Both the position numbers and the translations under genes were made by a program. Positions 9,024 through 18,149 of a stretch of 64,000 nucleotides of DNA are shown piece after piece; within the stretch, counting starts at the first letter, position 1, and every line of letters starts with the position of its first letter. Source of the stretch: Kangiella taiwanensis. Its GTDB lineage: Bacteria > Pseudomonadota > Gammaproteobacteria > Enterobacterales > Kangiellaceae. Under the pieces are notes generated by a model that did not search any database, was not told the origin of the DNA, and worked only from the letters and a program-made list of their open reading frames with translations. Where the stretch lies: NCBI RefSeq assembly GCF_020005165.1, contig NZ_JAHCLT010000003.1:434001-498000 (forward strand). The letters are read 5' to 3'.

Positions 9024-9662
9024 TTAAGGCGTGATTTTATAAGCACAGCGTCTTGCACCGTCTAACAGATACTCCACGCGCTCAACCTCGGCAACAAGGC
9101 ACTGCTTGAAAATACTCAGCTCTGAGCGACAAAAACCTTGGCACACCTGGGCTGCAGCACAAATAGGACAATGGTTTTCAATCAGCAAGAAGCCATCATC
9201 AACAACTTCAACATCCGCCATATACCCTTCTTCGCTACGAATGGCTGCTAACTCAAAGACTTTGGCTCGCAGGTCAGGCTGTGGCGTCACTCTGTCCAAA
9301 TAGAGTTGTAGCGACTGCTCTTCGCGTATAGCAATCAGTTTCTCCATGGCTTCTGGCCCTAACGCCTCTGATATGCCAGATATAAGACTTAAGGTTAAGT
9401 CCGAGTGGCGATCAGGGAAGCGACCATGCCCTTTATCGCTCAAGCGCCAAAATAACTTTGGCCGCCCTCGCCCTTCAGCTCGTTTTTCAGAGCTCACCAA
9501 TTGCTGTGCTTCCAAGTCTTGCAACAGCTGGCGCGCACCCATCATGGTCATGTTCAATAATTGGGATAGCACCGTGGCAGTCAGTTCTCCACGGGTTTTC
9601 AGCAAATAAAGAATGCGCTCTTTATTGCTCTGCGAAGAAGTCTTATCATGCACTTTAGGCAT
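9024..9662 (-). CDS. SufR-like winged-helix regulator with C-terminal cysteine cluster
   Basis: A 212-residue DNA-binding protein. The N-terminal winged helix (about residues 10-75) reads KERILYLLKTRGELTATVLS through the RGRPKLFWRLSDKG wing. The C-terminus has a cysteine set (CPICAAAQVCQGFC, then KQCL and GARRCAYKI) arranged as in SufR-type regulators, which bind an Fe-S cluster. By analogy it may sense iron or Fe-S status. Its start overlaps the end of the MFS gene by 8 nt (ATGCCTAA), with GGAGGTGG as Shine-Dalgarno, so it is translationally coupled to the transporter. Together with the Fur-like site upstream of the MFS gene, this suggests an iron-responsive operon; that is inference. Confidence 0.8.
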   Translation of the reverse strand: MPKVHDKTSSQSNKERILYLLKTRGELTATVLSQLLNMTMMGARQLLQDLEAQQLVSSEKRAEGRGRPKLFWRLSDKGHGRFPDRHSDLTLSLISGISEALGPEAMEKLIAIREEQSLQLYLDRVTPQPDLRAKVFELAAIRSEEGYMADVEVVDDGFLLIENHCPICAAAQVCQGFCRSELSIFKQCLVAEVERVEYLLDGARRCAYKITP

Positions 9663-10929
9663 TGACCACCTCCGAATTTTTAATGTCTTGCTGCTCTCGC
9701 TCGTGGTTATCCATCATGAATTTTTGCTGTTGGCGCGTAACGAACATCACCACAATCGACGCCAGTACCAAGGCCGCACCTGTTAATATGACCCAGCGAG
9801 AACTGAGGATACTTAAGGGGCCTCCGGCGCTCGCAATAATCACGTTGGTGACACAGAAAGTTGACGTTTGAAGTCCCATCACCTTGCCTTGACCTAAATG
9901 ACCGAAGTATTTCGATAAATACGTCGGCACCATACCGTTCGCTATGGCAATAAATACTCCAATCATGCCGAAGACTAAGTACACTTGAGCTGTGCCAATA
10001 AACGGCTGAACGACCAAAGCCACACACAGTAAACTACCACCAACAATCATCAATCTCACTTCACCGAACCGCGAATTCAGTTTGTCGACCACAAAGCTAC
10101 TGACAATAATCATACAAGCGGTCAAGGCCACCGTGGCCCAAGCGATGGTTTGGCTATCCGCATCCAGATAATCCACAAACCACACAGGATAAAAGTCATA
10201 AAAGGCGTTCAGCCCCATTGAATAAAGAAAATAAAACCAGAAGATTGGCAAAATGTTTTTGTTTTTCAACAAGGTTAGTGAGTTATTACGGCGAATAATA
10301 GTCCAAAAGTGTAGTTCACTCGTATCGTTGCTGAGTTCCCGTCGCTCAATGGTGAAAAAGACCAATACAAAGGCAACCCCAATACCGAGAGCAGCGATAA
10401 GAAATACTGCTGAAACCCCATATATGACTAGGAAGCCACCGACCACAGGACCAATCAACCACCCTGCATAATTCGCAGCATACGACATCGAAATCGCTTT
10501 AGTTCGTTCGATATGTGGGTGCAGCTCAGCCGCGATAGCCCGCGCAATCGACATGTTGCCTTCACAAACACCGGTTAAGAGCCGCGCCAATGTAAAACCA
10601 ATAAACGATTCATAAATGACAGCCACCGCTGTTAACAAGTAACCCACCACACTGCCGAATAAGGTGATCAGTAATAGCTTCCGGCGTCCGTAACTGTCCG
10701 ACAGAGCGCCAACAAAAATATTGCCAATCAACAACCCTAGAGGATAAAAAGCCAACGAAAAGCCCAGTAATATTTTCGGGTGAATCCCCATGAAGTGAGT
10801 TAAATCATTGGGCGGCGAATCAAGGAAGTAAGGTGCTAGAACAGGGTAAGGTAACGCAATCCCTGCCGTTCCTAAAACCGATAACAGCATCACGCTGGCG
10901 AGTACCCACATGGCTTTTTGTTTTGTCAT
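9655..10929 (-). CDS. MFS transporter
   Basis: A 424-residue major facilitator protein with 12 predicted membrane helices. The helix 2-3 loop motif reads VGALSDSYGRRKLLL and the N-half motif LARLLTGVCEGNMSIARA. The substrate is unknown; drug or siderophore efflux are both possible. The ATG at 10929 is chosen because AGGA lies 6 nt upstream; a TTG five codons earlier has no ribosome-binding site. The gene overlaps the SufR-like regulator downstream. A 15/19 match to the Fur box sits 31-49 bp upstream of the start, pointing to iron regulation and making a siderophore- or metal-related cargo more likely. Confidence 0.85.
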   Translation of the reverse strand: MTKQKAMWVLASVMLLSVLGTAGIALPYPVLAPYFLDSPPNDLTHFMGIHPKILLGFSLAFYPLGLLIGNIFVGALSDSYGRRKLLLITLFGSVVGYLLTAVAVIYESFIGFTLARLLTGVCEGNMSIARAIAAELHPHIERTKAISMSYAANYAGWLIGPVVGGFLVIYGVSAVFLIAALGIGVAFVLVFFTIERRELSNDTSELHFWTIIRRNNSLTLLKNKNILPIFWFYFLYSMGLNAFYDFYPVWFVDYLDADSQTIAWATVALTACMIIVSSFVVDKLNSRFGEVRLMIVGGSLLCVALVVQPFIGTAQVYLVFGMIGVFIAIANGMVPTYLSKYFGHLGQGKVMGLQTSTFCVTNVIIASAGGPLSILSSRWVILTGAALVLASIVVMFVTRQQQKFMMDNHEREQQDIKNSEVVNA

Positions 10930-10959
10930 ACGACGTCCTAGCAATAAGAATTATTATTC

Positions 10960-10978
10960 AATAATAAGAATCATAATC
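10960..10978. promoter_or_regulatory. Fur-box-like operator upstream of the MFS/SufR-like operon
   Basis: AATAATAAGAATCATAATC matches 15 of 19 positions of the consensus GATAATGATAATCATTATC. It partly overlaps an AT palindrome, TTATTATT-C-AATAATAA (10951-10967). It is placed where a repressor would block transcription of the MFS gene. Confidence 0.5.
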
Positions 10979-11069
10979 CGTCACCCCTTTTTAATAAAGC
11001 GTTTACTTTATATAAATAATTTATCAGCTAATAGAATTTATTAAGAGACTTCTGATAATGCTTGGTACT

Positions 11070-11119
11070 AGATTACACGCCGAGATAGGCCTTACATTTA
11101 GAAGATGCTAATGTAATCT
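11070..11119. repeat. Inverted repeat upstream of the TPR gene
   Basis: AGATTACA (11070-11077) and TGTAATCT (11112-11119) form an 8-bp inverted repeat with a 34-nt spacer. A possible -10, TATTAT, lies at 11126-11131, and the TPR gene starts 45 nt further on. It could be an operator pair or a leader hairpin. Confidence 0.3.
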
Positions 11120-11176
11120 CTGTGCTATTATGCAATCACTAGAATCTAACCAACCAACACTAAGCAACTTTAAACT

Positions 11177-12988
11177 ATGCTCAAGCCCGCCCTACTCCTG
11201 AGCTCACTCCTTATGACGACATCTGCCCTGCTTGCTGATGATTTAATCATGGAGCCATATGAGCAATGCATTCGAGCCAGCGAGAACCTTTCGAATGAGC
11301 TTGCCATAGAGCGATGTGAAACGTTACATGACCAAATCGGCAGCCTAAACGATGAAAAAGCTAAAATCACACGGGCTTTAGTCATGCTAGAAACAGCCGA
11401 TCTATACGCACTGCAAGGCGAACAAGAACAAAGCCGTCAGTATTTGCAGCAGGTAAAGCAAAGCGAAGCATTTGTCCTTAATCAAGAAGTTCGCTACCGT
11501 TGGAACCGGTCTATGGGTTTGGACTTCTTACACCAGAACTTGTACCCGCAAGCCACTGACTACTTACAAACAGCATACGAGATAGCTGCATTATCAGAAA
11601 ACATAACCCAACAAGCTAAGAGCGCCAACGATCTTGGCCTAGTTTATTACAAGCAAAAGAATTACAAAGATGCGCTACTGTATTACAAGGAAAGCCTGAA
11701 GCTAAAAGAGCAAATCGGTAACTTTTACTACATTGGCACGACGTTAAACAACCTTGGGTTACTCAATAAAGAACTCAAAAACTATTCACAAGCCATCCAA
11801 TATTATCAGCAAGCACTGGATGCATTCATAACCTACACAGAAACAGATGACTTCGACCAGCGTGTGTTTACGAACCTATCGCACCTGTATGAAGATTTAG
11901 CAGTCACCTACAGTCTAACGGGGGAACCTGAACGAGGCGAAGAGTACACACGCCGAATTATTGATACTTTCTCTCGCAAGCTTTCCCAAAACGATAAAGT
12001 CAGGGCGCTCAAAAATTTAGCTCGGGTGCATGTCGAACAGAATCAAGCCGATAAAGCACAACTTTTTATCCAAGAAGCCGAACACTATGCTACTGGTGAT
12101 AGTAAATACATTGCAGAAATTGATTATATAAAAGCAGCGATAGCCTATCTCAACGGTAACTTTGAGGAAGCTCGCTATTTATTAAAGCAGTCCATTCCTT
12201 TGTCTAAAAGTAATGACGATACCCATGTGTTAGAGCAATCCTACGACTTGCTGCATTTATTAGACTTGCAAGACGAACACTTTGAAAGCGCGATTCAGCA
12301 TTTAAAAACAGCCTATCAATACAAAGAAAAAAGTCTTTCATCGAAATACGAAAGTGACTTGCGAGTCATTCAAGAGCAAATTGAAAAGGAACGTGTTCAG
12401 CGCCGTTTAATCGCCGAGCAACTGAAGAGCCAACAACAAAGTAGCAAGATCCAATCGCTCTCCAACACCCTACTGATTATTTCGTTAGTCCTTGTGATTA
12501 TTGCCTTCACAGCTGCATTTATTATTTACCGTAAAGTAAAAGAAAAACAGCGTTTACTTGAATCCATCAAAACGCATAAAGACAAAGTGCTGTTACTTGA
12601 GTCAGAGCAAGATAGCGATATGAGTGAGGAGCCGGTAGCACAAGAAAGCAAACAAAACCTCGATTTTAGACAGCTACTGGTGGAGCTATTAATCGAAACC
12701 TTGGCTTTATGGGAAAAATCGACCCAAACAGATCGTATAGAGCTTGCAGAGAAAAGTGGCATTTGGAAAGTGTCGATTGACGATGGGCGCTTAAGAACAC
12801 GATCTCTGGATAAGTACATTGATATCAACAAAATCCCACAAAATCCGCGCTGGCGTAATGTGGTTAAAACCAGTCACTACGTCTTGGCCGAATGTAAGGT
12901 TGAGCAGGATGAACGCCTTGCTCTGGAAGCGAAACTTGATCACATCATGCAAGTCATCAAACAACGCTCGGTGTCACAAAGCTCCTAA
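11177..12988 (+). CDS. TPR-repeat membrane protein with uncharacterised C-terminal domain
   Basis: A 603-residue protein with a signal peptide (cleavage near SALLADD). It has about 8 tetratricopeptide repeats over residues 50-390 (for example SANDLGLVYYKQKNYKDALL and LNNLGLLNKELKNYSQAI) and a coiled-coil stretch rich in Glu/Gln (about 395-425). A single transmembrane helix (LLIISLVLVIIAFTAAFIIY) and a cytoplasmic C-terminal domain of about 130 residues follow. The topology is that of periplasmic-TPR sensor kinases or GGDEF proteins, but no HATPase, GGDEF or HTH motif is visible. The C-domain carries LALWEKSTQTDRIELAEKSG, GIWKVSIDDGRLRTRSLDKY and PQNPRWRNVV, which I cannot assign. It is probably a membrane sensor. 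Confidence 0.75.
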   Translation: MLKPALLLSSLLMTTSALLADDLIMEPYEQCIRASENLSNELAIERCETLHDQIGSLNDEKAKITRALVMLETADLYALQGEQEQSRQYLQQVKQSEAFVLNQEVRYRWNRSMGLDFLHQNLYPQATDYLQTAYEIAALSENITQQAKSANDLGLVYYKQKNYKDALLYYKESLKLKEQIGNFYYIGTTLNNLGLLNKELKNYSQAIQYYQQALDAFITYTETDDFDQRVFTNLSHLYEDLAVTYSLTGEPERGEEYTRRIIDTFSRKLSQNDKVRALKNLARVHVEQNQADKAQLFIQEAEHYATGDSKYIAEIDYIKAAIAYLNGNFEEARYLLKQSIPLSKSNDDTHVLEQSYDLLHLLDLQDEHFESAIQHLKTAYQYKEKSLSSKYESDLRVIQEQIEKERVQRRLIAEQLKSQQQSSKIQSLSNTLLIISLVLVIIAFTAAFIIYRKVKEKQRLLESIKTHKDKVLLLESEQDSDMSEEPVAQESKQNLDFRQLLVELLIETLALWEKSTQTDRIELAEKSGIWKVSIDDGRLRTRSLDKYIDINKIPQNPRWRNVVKTSHYVLAECKVEQDERLALEAKLDHIMQVIKQRSVSQSS

Positions 12989-13048
12989 TACATTCTATAT
13001 GAATGCAACTACCCCTAGTCAGAACTTTGTGACACAACGAAAATCGGT

Positions 13049-13576
13049 TTAAAACTCAGCATGCTCCACTGGCGCTGGCTCTGCCGTTGTGGTTTTTGAC
13101 GGATAAACACAGTCAAAAGAAATGCCTTGAGACACATCATAGTAATCATGGTGACCATCTGCCGCTTCCATATTATCAACGAAGCTACTTGGTGCGGTAA
13201 ATCGCGCAGTTAAACCATTAGGGTAACTGGCAGCATGTAAAGAAGCGTAGGCATTACAAGTGAAAGTACCGACCATGGCTGCTTGGTAAAAATGATCGAC
13301 TTGACCACAAGTCTTGGCCGTTACCATTTGATCACCACAAGTATCTCCTTTTACTGGCGGCATCCCCTGCTCACTGCGCTTTTGATCTAACCAACCGTTA
13401 TAATCGAAAAACTGACTGTAATTATTGTAATTTGATGTAATCTGGTCGCCGTTCAACGAAAATGAGGTTGCGATGACAACAGCCTGTTTAGCGTCTAAGC
13501 TGGTGCTAGGAAGTTCATGTGCGCCTGCCGATACAGCCAACACGCTAGAAAAAACAGCGGTAACTAAATACTTCAT
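13049..13576 (-). CDS. Secreted cysteine-containing protein of unknown function
   Basis: A 175-residue protein with a clear signal peptide (MKYLVTAVFSSVLAVSAGA then HELPS). The mature part contains five cysteines (GDTCGDQ, AKTCGQV, GTFTCNAY, SFDCVYP), most of them probably oxidised in the periplasm. Tyr and Asn are abundant. I do not recognise the family. The start at 13576 is taken because the signal peptide begins there and AGGAG lies about 12 nt upstream; a TTG four codons earlier abuts the AGGAG. It converges on the TPR gene and no terminator is evident between them. Confidence 0.6.
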   Translation of the reverse strand: MKYLVTAVFSSVLAVSAGAHELPSTSLDAKQAVVIATSFSLNGDQITSNYNNYSQFFDYNGWLDQKRSEQGMPPVKGDTCGDQMVTAKTCGQVDHFYQAAMVGTFTCNAYASLHAASYPNGLTARFTAPSSFVDNMEAADGHHDYYDVSQGISFDCVYPSKTTTAEPAPVEHAEF

Positions 13577-13861
13577 TGAAATAACCAACTCCTAATTTAA
13601 GTGTTTACATTCTTATATTTCAGACTAGTACTATACTTCCAGTGTGCACCGCTTCGCTATAGAAATCACGGGAAACTTTGGGTAAAAAATCGAATAATCA
13701 ATCACTTAGAAACAAATATTGTTAGCGATATGCTCCCCAAGCCGATCCAGTCGTGACTCATCTCAGCCACCACTGAAATATTGAGTTGACCTTAATTCAC
13801 AGATTTTTGATAGGGACTTTGCTATATTTAAGAGTGTGTTTTACACAAATAGGAGGTTCGT

Positions 13862-14398
13862 ATGTCACGTTTACTCTACAAGGCTGATCATTTGGCTGAA
13901 CTGGAGAGCACCTACGAGGATCTTCGTGTTTCAGGTGTTTCCGATGATCACCTACATGTCATCGCAAAAAAACAAGGGCGAGTTCTTCGCCGTGGTCTTA
14001 ACGCTGCTAATAATTGGTATAAAACAGATATCCTAAACGGGGCCAGTAAAGGCGCTATATTTGGTTTTCTGGGCGCTATTGTCATGTCAATTATTTTCTA
14101 CGCGACCAATGCGTTCGGTGGTTACTATGGTTGGTTCGGTGTCCTAGCCACGTTAGTCCTTTTTACTGCATTTGGTATTTGGTTTGGCGGTTTTATAGGC
14201 CTGCAATCTCGAAATCATGCATTAAAAGAGTTCTATCACTTGGTCGATGAGGGCAAGTACTTATTGTTGATTGATCTAACTCTGGCTGAAGAGTCGCACA
14301 TCAAGCAAATCATGAGCACACGCCATCCAGACTTAGAACTGCTTAGTGACCACGCTGAAACCACGATTCCCATAAAGATCATGCAGCGCATGCATTGA
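13862..14398 (+). CDS. Small integral membrane protein, DUF1269-like
   Basis: A 178-residue protein with a soluble N-terminal alpha/beta part (ELESTYEDLRVSGVSDDHLH). A glycine-rich helical hairpin follows (GASKGAIFGFLGAIVMSIIF and GWFGVLATLVLFTAFGIWFG), and then a C-terminal part ending PIKIMQRMH. The order (ferredoxin-like strand, Gly-rich membrane hairpin, second strand region) resembles DUF1269/general-stress-17M proteins, whose function is unknown. AGGAGG lies 5 nt before ATG. It is a single gene convergent with the DUF900 hydrolase. Confidence 0.65.
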   Translation: MSRLLYKADHLAELESTYEDLRVSGVSDDHLHVIAKKQGRVLRRGLNAANNWYKTDILNGASKGAIFGFLGAIVMSIIFYATNAFGGYYGWFGVLATLVLFTAFGIWFGGFIGLQSRNHALKEFYHLVDEGKYLLLIDLTLAEESHIKQIMSTRHPDLELLSDHAETTIPIKIMQRMH

Positions 14399-14418
14399 GG
14401 ATCCACTGTTCGGAAGCC

Positions 14419-15504
14419 TTACTTGGGATGATAGGTATTGTTATGCACCTGATACTCTAAGTAAGGCAGAAGGTTCTTAGCTGTAAACGCTTTTTCAAAA
14501 AAGCGCCTGACGGTTTTATTTCGAGAAACTGTATCACCATCAAAGTATGAATGGCTTCGGTTGACGCCTTTGCTGTTAGTAAAGTCAATGTATAACGCAT
14601 TTTCAGCATTTAACGAACGCAGGTAGTGTCCAAGACGAGCTTTCTGCTCTTCGCCTGGCTTGCGTCGTGACCATGACAGAGCAAAGTCATCCGCGTTAAT
14701 CGTTATGTACAGTGATTTACGGCAGCGGAGTTCATCCACCCACTCTTCATGCTTTTCATTGTTGGTGTCAGCAGCCACCAAAACGATATTGTCAAATACC
14801 AACTGCCGCGATTCTGCCAATGTGCTTTTTAAGGCATGTTTAAGAACATAGTTGCCCATGCTGTGACAAAACAAGTTCACCGAAATATCGCAATAGCGAT
14901 CCAGTAATAAAGCCAAGTACTCTCTTTGTTTAGTCGGGTTTTCGGGGTGTTTATTCGACGCCTGCTTCTCCAAGCGATTCCACGTCGACTGTACCAGTAA
15001 CCGATGGTAACGCCCCACAATATCGATTACTCGGTTCAAAGCATCATTAGACGCTCGAGCATCACGCTTATCAGCTAAATACGACAAAGTACCAGACATA
15101 GCGCCACCGCCATTAGCAGGCCAAGTAAAAGGCACCACGATCACGTTATACAAACGCTCAATTTCACGAGCCGAACGATAGATATCGCCAAGATCGTTGT
15201 TATAACCATGCACATAAAGCAACACACTTTTCCCGGTTGCTTTCGCCTGACGAAAGACCTCGCAAGCTACCTTTAAACTCGCATAAAATGGTGCAGAGGG
15301 ATCGATGGGCAAATTAAATTCTTGCTTATAGCTTTCAACTTCCTGCTCTGTGAGCTGGTCATCCAATAACTCGATTCGGGGCGAACTCTCGCCAGTGACT
15401 TTAACCGCCGATAATTCATTCGGCCCTTTAGGATTTGGATACTTGGTTAACTGATTGAGTCCAGTTTGAGTATCGTCAAAAGCTCGATTTGTAATAAAGT
15501 ACAT
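14419..15504 (-). CDS. DUF900 alpha/beta-hydrolase
   Basis: A 361-residue protein of the DUF900/COG4782 alpha/beta-hydrolase family. The oxyanion-hole strand reads SVLLYVHGYNND. The nucleophile elbow is LFCHSMGNYVLKH (G/C-H-S-M-G), and a late His lies in NRSHSYFDGD. The family acts as esterase or lipase on unknown substrates. No signal peptide is seen, so it is probably cytoplasmic. The ATG at 15504 has GGGAGG 7 nt upstream, which decides it over the TTG two codons earlier. It converges with the DUF1269-like gene 20 bp away. Confidence 0.8.
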   Translation of the reverse strand: MYFITNRAFDDTQTGLNQLTKYPNPKGPNELSAVKVTGESSPRIELLDDQLTEQEVESYKQEFNLPIDPSAPFYASLKVACEVFRQAKATGKSVLLYVHGYNNDLGDIYRSAREIERLYNVIVVPFTWPANGGGAMSGTLSYLADKRDARASNDALNRVIDIVGRYHRLLVQSTWNRLEKQASNKHPENPTKQREYLALLLDRYCDISVNLFCHSMGNYVLKHALKSTLAESRQLVFDNIVLVAADTNNEKHEEWVDELRCRKSLYITINADDFALSWSRRKPGEEQKARLGHYLRSLNAENALYIDFTNSKGVNRSHSYFDGDTVSRNKTVRRFFEKAFTAKNLLPYLEYQVHNNTYHPK

Positions 15505-15685
15505 TGGCAAACCTCCCTCATTTCACCCCTTTGCTTTTCCCTATTATGAGCAAGCGACGTAAAACTGTATGCGATAGTGTTCTCACTGTTTTAATGCAAG
15601 ATTGAAACGTTTCCGCTACCGAGCACTTTAACTTCCAGTGCTCAGCGTTTATTATCGAGTCACCAGACACTATTTGGGGAACACA

Positions 15686-17425
15686 ATGTTAATAAAAGAC
15701 ATGTTCACAAAAACGATAAAGTTTGCGCTTATCAGCACCGTTATAGTCAGCGCATCCGCGCAAGCAGCTGACCGAGTCACCGGTGAAATGCACGCAACAC
15801 GCTCCGAAGTCATCGCGCCTCATGCCATGGCTGCCACCAGTCAACCACTAGCCACACAAATCGCGCTGGATATCATGAAAAATGGCGGTAATGCCATTGA
15901 TGCAGCGATTGGTGCTAACGCGGCCTTAGGCCTAATGGAGCCCACAGGTAGCGGTATCGGCGGAGACTTATACGCCATTCTGTGGCACGAGAAAACACAA
16001 CGCCTATACGGATTAAACGCTTCAGGCCGTTCACCAAAAGGCCTATCTTACGACAAGTTGCAAGAAGAGCTAACTAAACTCGGTCGTGATGACTTACCGC
16101 CTTACGGCATGCTCCCAATTTCAGTGCCCGGTGCAGTCGATGGATGGTTTGAACTGCACAGCAAATTCGGTGAGATGCCGATGGAAAAGATTCTACAGCC
16201 CTCGATTGACTATGCTGAGAACGGCTTCCCTGTGTCTGAGTTAATTGCCTATTATTGGAATCTGAGTGTCCCTCGCTTGAGTCCACAGCCAGGCAGCTTT
16301 AAAGAAACATTCACCATTGACGGTAAAGCACCGCGCGAAGGTCAAATGTTTAAAAATCCCGAACTAGCCAATACCTATAAACTACTTGCTAAAAACGGCC
16401 GCTACGCTTTTTATCAAGGTGAAATCGCCAAAAAGATTGATGAGTTCATGAAAGCTAACGGCGGCTACCTTCGCTACGAAGATTTAGCAGAGCATGATTC
16501 TAACTGGGTCGAGCCGTTGGGCGTTGAGTACAAAGGCCACACTTTGTGGGAATTACCGCCTAATGGACAAGGTATTGCTGCTTTGCAAATGCTGCAAATA
16601 TTAAAGAACTTTGACTTAGCGAGCATGGGTTACAACACAACCGAAAGCCTGCACACTATGGTCGAAGCTAAAAAACTCGCGTTTGAAGATCGTGCCAAAT
16701 TTTATGCTGACATGGATTTCTCTGAACAACCCATTGAGGCATTAATTTCAGAAGAGTATGGCAAAGAGCGAGCCAAATTAATTAAGCAGCGCGCAGCACG
16801 CACGGTTCAAGCTGGTAACCCTAACCTAACCGAAGGCGATACCATCTATCTCACTACCGCTGATAAAGAAGGTAATATGGTGTCGTTAATTCAAAGCAAT
16901 TACCGCGGCATGGGCTCAGGCGTCGTAGTTCCAGGCTTAGGCTTTGTATTCCAAGACCGTGGGCAGCTTTTCTCCATGGATAAAGACCATGCAAATGTTT
17001 ATGAGCCAAACAAACGCCCTTTCCATACCATTATTCCAGCTTTCGTGACCAAAGACGGAAAGCCTTACATGAGTTATGGCGTTATGGGCGGAGCGATGCA
17101 GCCGCAAGGCCACGTACAAATATTGGTCAACATGGTTGATTACGGAATGAACCTTCAAGAAGCCGGTGACGCCACACGTTGGCAGCATATGGGGTCAACT
17201 GAACCAACGGAACCTCAGAAAAAATACCTTACCGATGGTGGTTACGTGGAAATAGAGTCTGGAGTTTCGGCTCAGGTACTCCGCGAACTCCAGCAAAAAG
17301 GTCACGATGTCCGTAGTGGAAACGGTGGTTTTGGTGGTTACCAAGCGATCATGAGAGACCATGAAGAAGGTGTTTATCGAGGTGCTTCAGAATCGCGCAA
17401 GGATGGTCAAGCGGCAGGATATTAA
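15686..17425 (+). CDS. ggt: Gamma-glutamyltransferase
   Basis: A 579-residue periplasmic Ntn-hydrolase with signal peptide (MFTKTIKFALISTVIVSASA then QAADR). The precursor is cut autocatalytically just before the catalytic Thr, here the first Thr of YLTTADKEGNMVSLIQS. The family fingerprint AANPLA-like region is ATSQPLATQIALDIMKNGGN, and GGAMQPQGHVQ lies near the end. TTA replaces the TTH of E. coli Ggt, as in a common bacterial subgroup. It transfers or hydrolyses the gamma-glutamyl group of glutathione and related peptides. The ATG at 15686 is chosen because GGGGA lies 5 nt upstream; an upstream in-frame start would spoil the signal peptide. A strong terminator follows. Confidence 0.9.
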   Translation: MLIKDMFTKTIKFALISTVIVSASAQAADRVTGEMHATRSEVIAPHAMAATSQPLATQIALDIMKNGGNAIDAAIGANAALGLMEPTGSGIGGDLYAILWHEKTQRLYGLNASGRSPKGLSYDKLQEELTKLGRDDLPPYGMLPISVPGAVDGWFELHSKFGEMPMEKILQPSIDYAENGFPVSELIAYYWNLSVPRLSPQPGSFKETFTIDGKAPREGQMFKNPELANTYKLLAKNGRYAFYQGEIAKKIDEFMKANGGYLRYEDLAEHDSNWVEPLGVEYKGHTLWELPPNGQGIAALQMLQILKNFDLASMGYNTTESLHTMVEAKKLAFEDRAKFYADMDFSEQPIEALISEEYGKERAKLIKQRAARTVQAGNPNLTEGDTIYLTTADKEGNMVSLIQSNYRGMGSGVVVPGLGFVFQDRGQLFSMDKDHANVYEPNKRPFHTIIPAFVTKDGKPYMSYGVMGGAMQPQGHVQILVNMVDYGMNLQEAGDATRWQHMGSTEPTEPQKKYLTDGGYVEIESGVSAQVLRELQQKGHDVRSGNGGFGGYQAIMRDHEEGVYRGASESRKDGQAAGY

Positions 17426-17447
17426 TCCGTAATAAAGCCCTACCAAC

Positions 17448-17477
17448 AAAAAAGCGGTTTAATCAAACCGCTTTTTT
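17448..17477. terminator. Bidirectional terminator shared by ggt and the convergent acetyltransferase
   Basis: A perfect 13-bp stem (AAAAAAGCGGTTT / AAACCGCTTTTTT) with loop AATC. The T tract serves ggt on the plus strand and the A tract becomes a T tract for the opposite strand. The left arm lies outside the acetyltransferase gene, while the right arm covers its last codons and stop. Confidence 0.9.
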
Positions 17478-17975
17478 CGTTAATGGCTTTTCCATAACAT
17501 AGTCATCCATCACAAAGCCACCGCCAATGTCTTTTACGATCGAATCTATCGTTTCAAACCCAAGCTGTTTGTACGCAGCAATCGTACCTAAGTTAAATTT
17601 ATTGACGGTTAAACGAATTGCTCTGGCCGATTGTAACTTTGCCTGTTCCACAATAAAGTCCAAAGCGCGCTTACCAATACCCTTCCCTCTAACTTCTTTT
17701 GCAACGTAAATTTTACTCAAAAACAGCGAGTCATTTTCATAGTGATAACAAAAATAGCCTACTGGGTGATTTTGTTCGTACACTAAATGGTAATTGGCAC
17801 CATCTTGAATTTGACGCTTTATTGCGGGAGTACTTTGAAATTTTCCGAGCATGTAAGTCACTTGCTCGCGACCAATGATGGGGAGGTAATGTTCATGCCA
17901 AATTTTATTGGCCAACATTTCAACTAAAGAGATATCGTTATTCGATTCAACGTGATTAATTATTGTTTTTACCAT
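17463..17975 (-). CDS. GNAT family N-acetyltransferase
   Basis: A 170-residue acetyltransferase. Acetyl-CoA motif A reads SKIYVAKEVRGKGIGKRALD (R-G-K-G-I-G), and motif B is RLTVNKFNLGTIAAYKQLGF. The organisation resembles the spermidine/spermine or diamine acetyltransferase-like PaiA group, with MLGKFQSTPAIKRQIQDG preceding; the substrate is uncertain. AGGAA lies 8 nt before ATG. Its last codons (Lys-Lys-Ala-Val-stop) are part of the bidirectional terminator stem, so protein end and transcript end are constrained together. Confidence 0.85.
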   Translation of the reverse strand: MVKTIINHVESNNDISLVEMLANKIWHEHYLPIIGREQVTYMLGKFQSTPAIKRQIQDGANYHLVYEQNHPVGYFCYHYENDSLFLSKIYVAKEVRGKGIGKRALDFIVEQAKLQSARAIRLTVNKFNLGTIAAYKQLGFETIDSIVKDIGGGFVMDDYVMEKPLTKKAV

Positions 17976-18149
17976 GTCTAAATTTCCTGAAAGCTTTAAC
18001 TAGACTAAACACAGGCTGATCATACTTGATCTAAGAAGCAGATAATGAATATCGGTGAGTTTTTTTCTAAAACGTGTAACAGTTCAATATTTAAATCTCA
18101 TATCTGCATTGAACCAGATCACACTATTACTTTTTATAAAGTCGCAACT

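Noticed and set aside
10951..10967. AT palindrome TTATTATT-C-AATAATAA as a separate operator
   Set aside because: It overlaps the Fur-box-like site and is better read as part of the same AT-rich operator region.
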